From assembly GCF_000981385.1 (NCBI RefSeq), contig NZ_LATZ01000119.1:124001-188000 (forward strand): a DNA stretch of 64,000 nucleotides, in the 5' to 3' direction. Under the pieces are notes generated by a model. The model did no database searches. It had not been told where the DNA came from and saw only the letters and a program-made list of their open reading frames with translations. A program made the position numbers and the translations under genes. Below are positions 63,421 to 64,000 of this stretch, in pieces. This DNA comes from Bacillus sp. SA1-12 (GTDB lineage: Bacteria; Bacillota; Bacilli; Bacillales; Bacillaceae). The stretch's first letter is position 1. Every line of letters begins with the position of its first letter.

Positions 63421-63956
63421 CGTTTATTTCCGGCGGCGCCCGTTCGGGAAAAAGTTCGTTTGCAGAAGCGTATGCTCTTCAACTATTCAATAAAGGTATG
63501 AAGACTAGTAAAAAGGCAAAGTTACTTTATATCGCAACAGCAGAACGGACGGATCCTGAAATGGAAAAACGTATTGAACGTCATATTAAAGAACGAGAAT
63601 CGGTTTGGCATACACTTGAGGCTCCTTTGGATATAACCAATGCATTACTTAACGTAAATGAGCATGATGTTATCGTATTAGATTGCTTAACTGTTTGGAT
63701 AAATAACATCATGTATAAGACAAACGCTGATATCATGCTGATTTTAAAAGAAGTTTCAAAATGTATCCATCTTTCGAAACAGCAACAGCTACAATTAATC
63801 ATTGTCTCAAATGATGTTAATGAAGGAATACCTAGTGACAATTTGTTTGTAAACCAATATATCTACAATCTAGAAAAAGTGCATCAACTTATTACTTCAA
63901 ATGCAGAATCGGTTTATCAAGTTGTCGCAGGCAATCCGATTCAATGGAAAGGCTGA
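63414..63956 (+). CDS. cobU: Adenosylcobinamide kinase/guanylyltransferase CobU
   Basis: The 180-residue bifunctional enzyme phosphorylates adenosylcobinamide and adds GMP. The P-loop GGARSGKS (residues 7-14), IATAERTDPEM and VIVLDCLTVWINN are diagnostic. It starts at ATG 63414 within the end of cobD, behind TTGGAGAG. Confidence 0.94.
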   Translation: MLTFISGGARSGKSSFAEAYALQLFNKGMKTSKKAKLLYIATAERTDPEMEKRIERHIKERESVWHTLEAPLDITNALLNVNEHDVIVLDCLTVWINNIMYKTNADIMLILKEVSKCIHLSKQQQLQLIIVSNDVNEGIPSDNLFVNQYIYNLEKVHQLITSNAESVYQVVAGNPIQWKG

Positions 63957-63961
63957 TCAGA

Positions 63962-64000
63962 ATGAAGCAATTCGTTCTTGGAATTATTTTAGCATTGCAG
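63962..64000 (+). CDS. cobS: Start of adenosylcobinamide-GDP ribazoletransferase CobS (partial)
   Basis: Only the first 13 codons are present, reading MKQFVLGIILALQ. This fits the hydrophobic start of CobS, the membrane enzyme that completes cobalamin, and the usual order cobU-cobS. The call rests mostly on position. Confidence 0.55.
   Translation, partial: MKQFVLGIILALQ

Noticed and set aside
1..64000. CRISPR arrays, tRNA or rRNA genes, intact insertion sequences, prophage genes
   Set aside because: No repeat-spacer pattern, no cloverleaf or rRNA sequence, and no transposase, integrase or phage structural protein was recognised on either strand.

Overview
The window looks like a chromosomal segment of an aerobic, endospore-forming member of the Bacillaceae. 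It is AT-rich, has strong AGGAGG-type ribosome binding sites with frequent TTG and GTG starts, carries a CotF-like spore coat gene, and many genes resemble Bacillus subtilis genes (exoA, purT, zwf, a yng-like acyl-CoA cluster, btuFCD). I saw no rRNA, tRNA, CRISPR array, intact insertion sequence or prophage. Species cannot be fixed from this sequence.

Layout. 1-5 kb: the end of an unknown gene, an NAD(P)-binding SDR protein, a secreted rhamnogalacturonan lyase (PL11) behind a cre-like site and flanked by a 17-bp direct repeat, and an E. coli-type S-adenosylmethionine decarboxylase. 5-13 kb: a YceI protein, then a formate/molybdenum module. The minus-strand operon fdhD-moaA-orf76 diverges from an oxalate/formate-type MFS carrier, a DUF2294 protein and a molybdopterin oxidoreductase of the FdhF/YdeP type. 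Two similar attenuator-like RNA elements precede the carrier and the oxidoreductase. 13-20 kb: small lipoproteins, a stand-alone FabF, a double P-loop ATPase, a SIMPL-domain protein, a DUF1292 protein, a NUDIX hydrolase and a CapA-like phosphoesterase.

20-29 kb: a LacI-type regulator and a six-gene carbohydrate cluster (two Gfo/Idh/MocA dehydrogenases, an ABC importer without its ATPase, a TIM-barrel isomerase), then a broken DUF1835 gene. 29-37 kb: MgtC, ExoA, PpnP, an M20 peptidase, a MATE/MOP-like membrane protein, a permuted NlpC/P60-like protein and a YitT-type membrane protein. 37-45 kb: a cluster with a split biotin-dependent carboxylase (biotin carrier, carboxyltransferase, biotin carboxylase), a 3-oxoacid CoA-transferase, an acyl-CoA dehydrogenase and an enoyl-CoA hydratase, suited to branched-chain acyl-CoA breakdown. 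45-52 kb: a LysM-TolB protein, purT, a mini zinc-finger protein, a CotF-like protein and the zwf-gnd pair of the oxidative pentose phosphate pathway.

52-64 kb is a cobalamin region in two transcription units, each behind a cobalamin riboswitch with a terminator: cobO-cbiA-cobQ-cobT, and btuF-btuC-btuD/cbiZ-cbiB-cobD-cobU-cobS (cut by the window end). It covers corrinoid import, remodelling and the late steps of coenzyme B12 assembly. No corrin-ring genes are in view.

Most genes are ordinary for this group. The most unusual material is non-coding: the paired attenuator-like elements at 8.2 and 10.3 kb, and two structured intergenic stretches at 20.7 and 35.6 kb that share short motifs in the same order.
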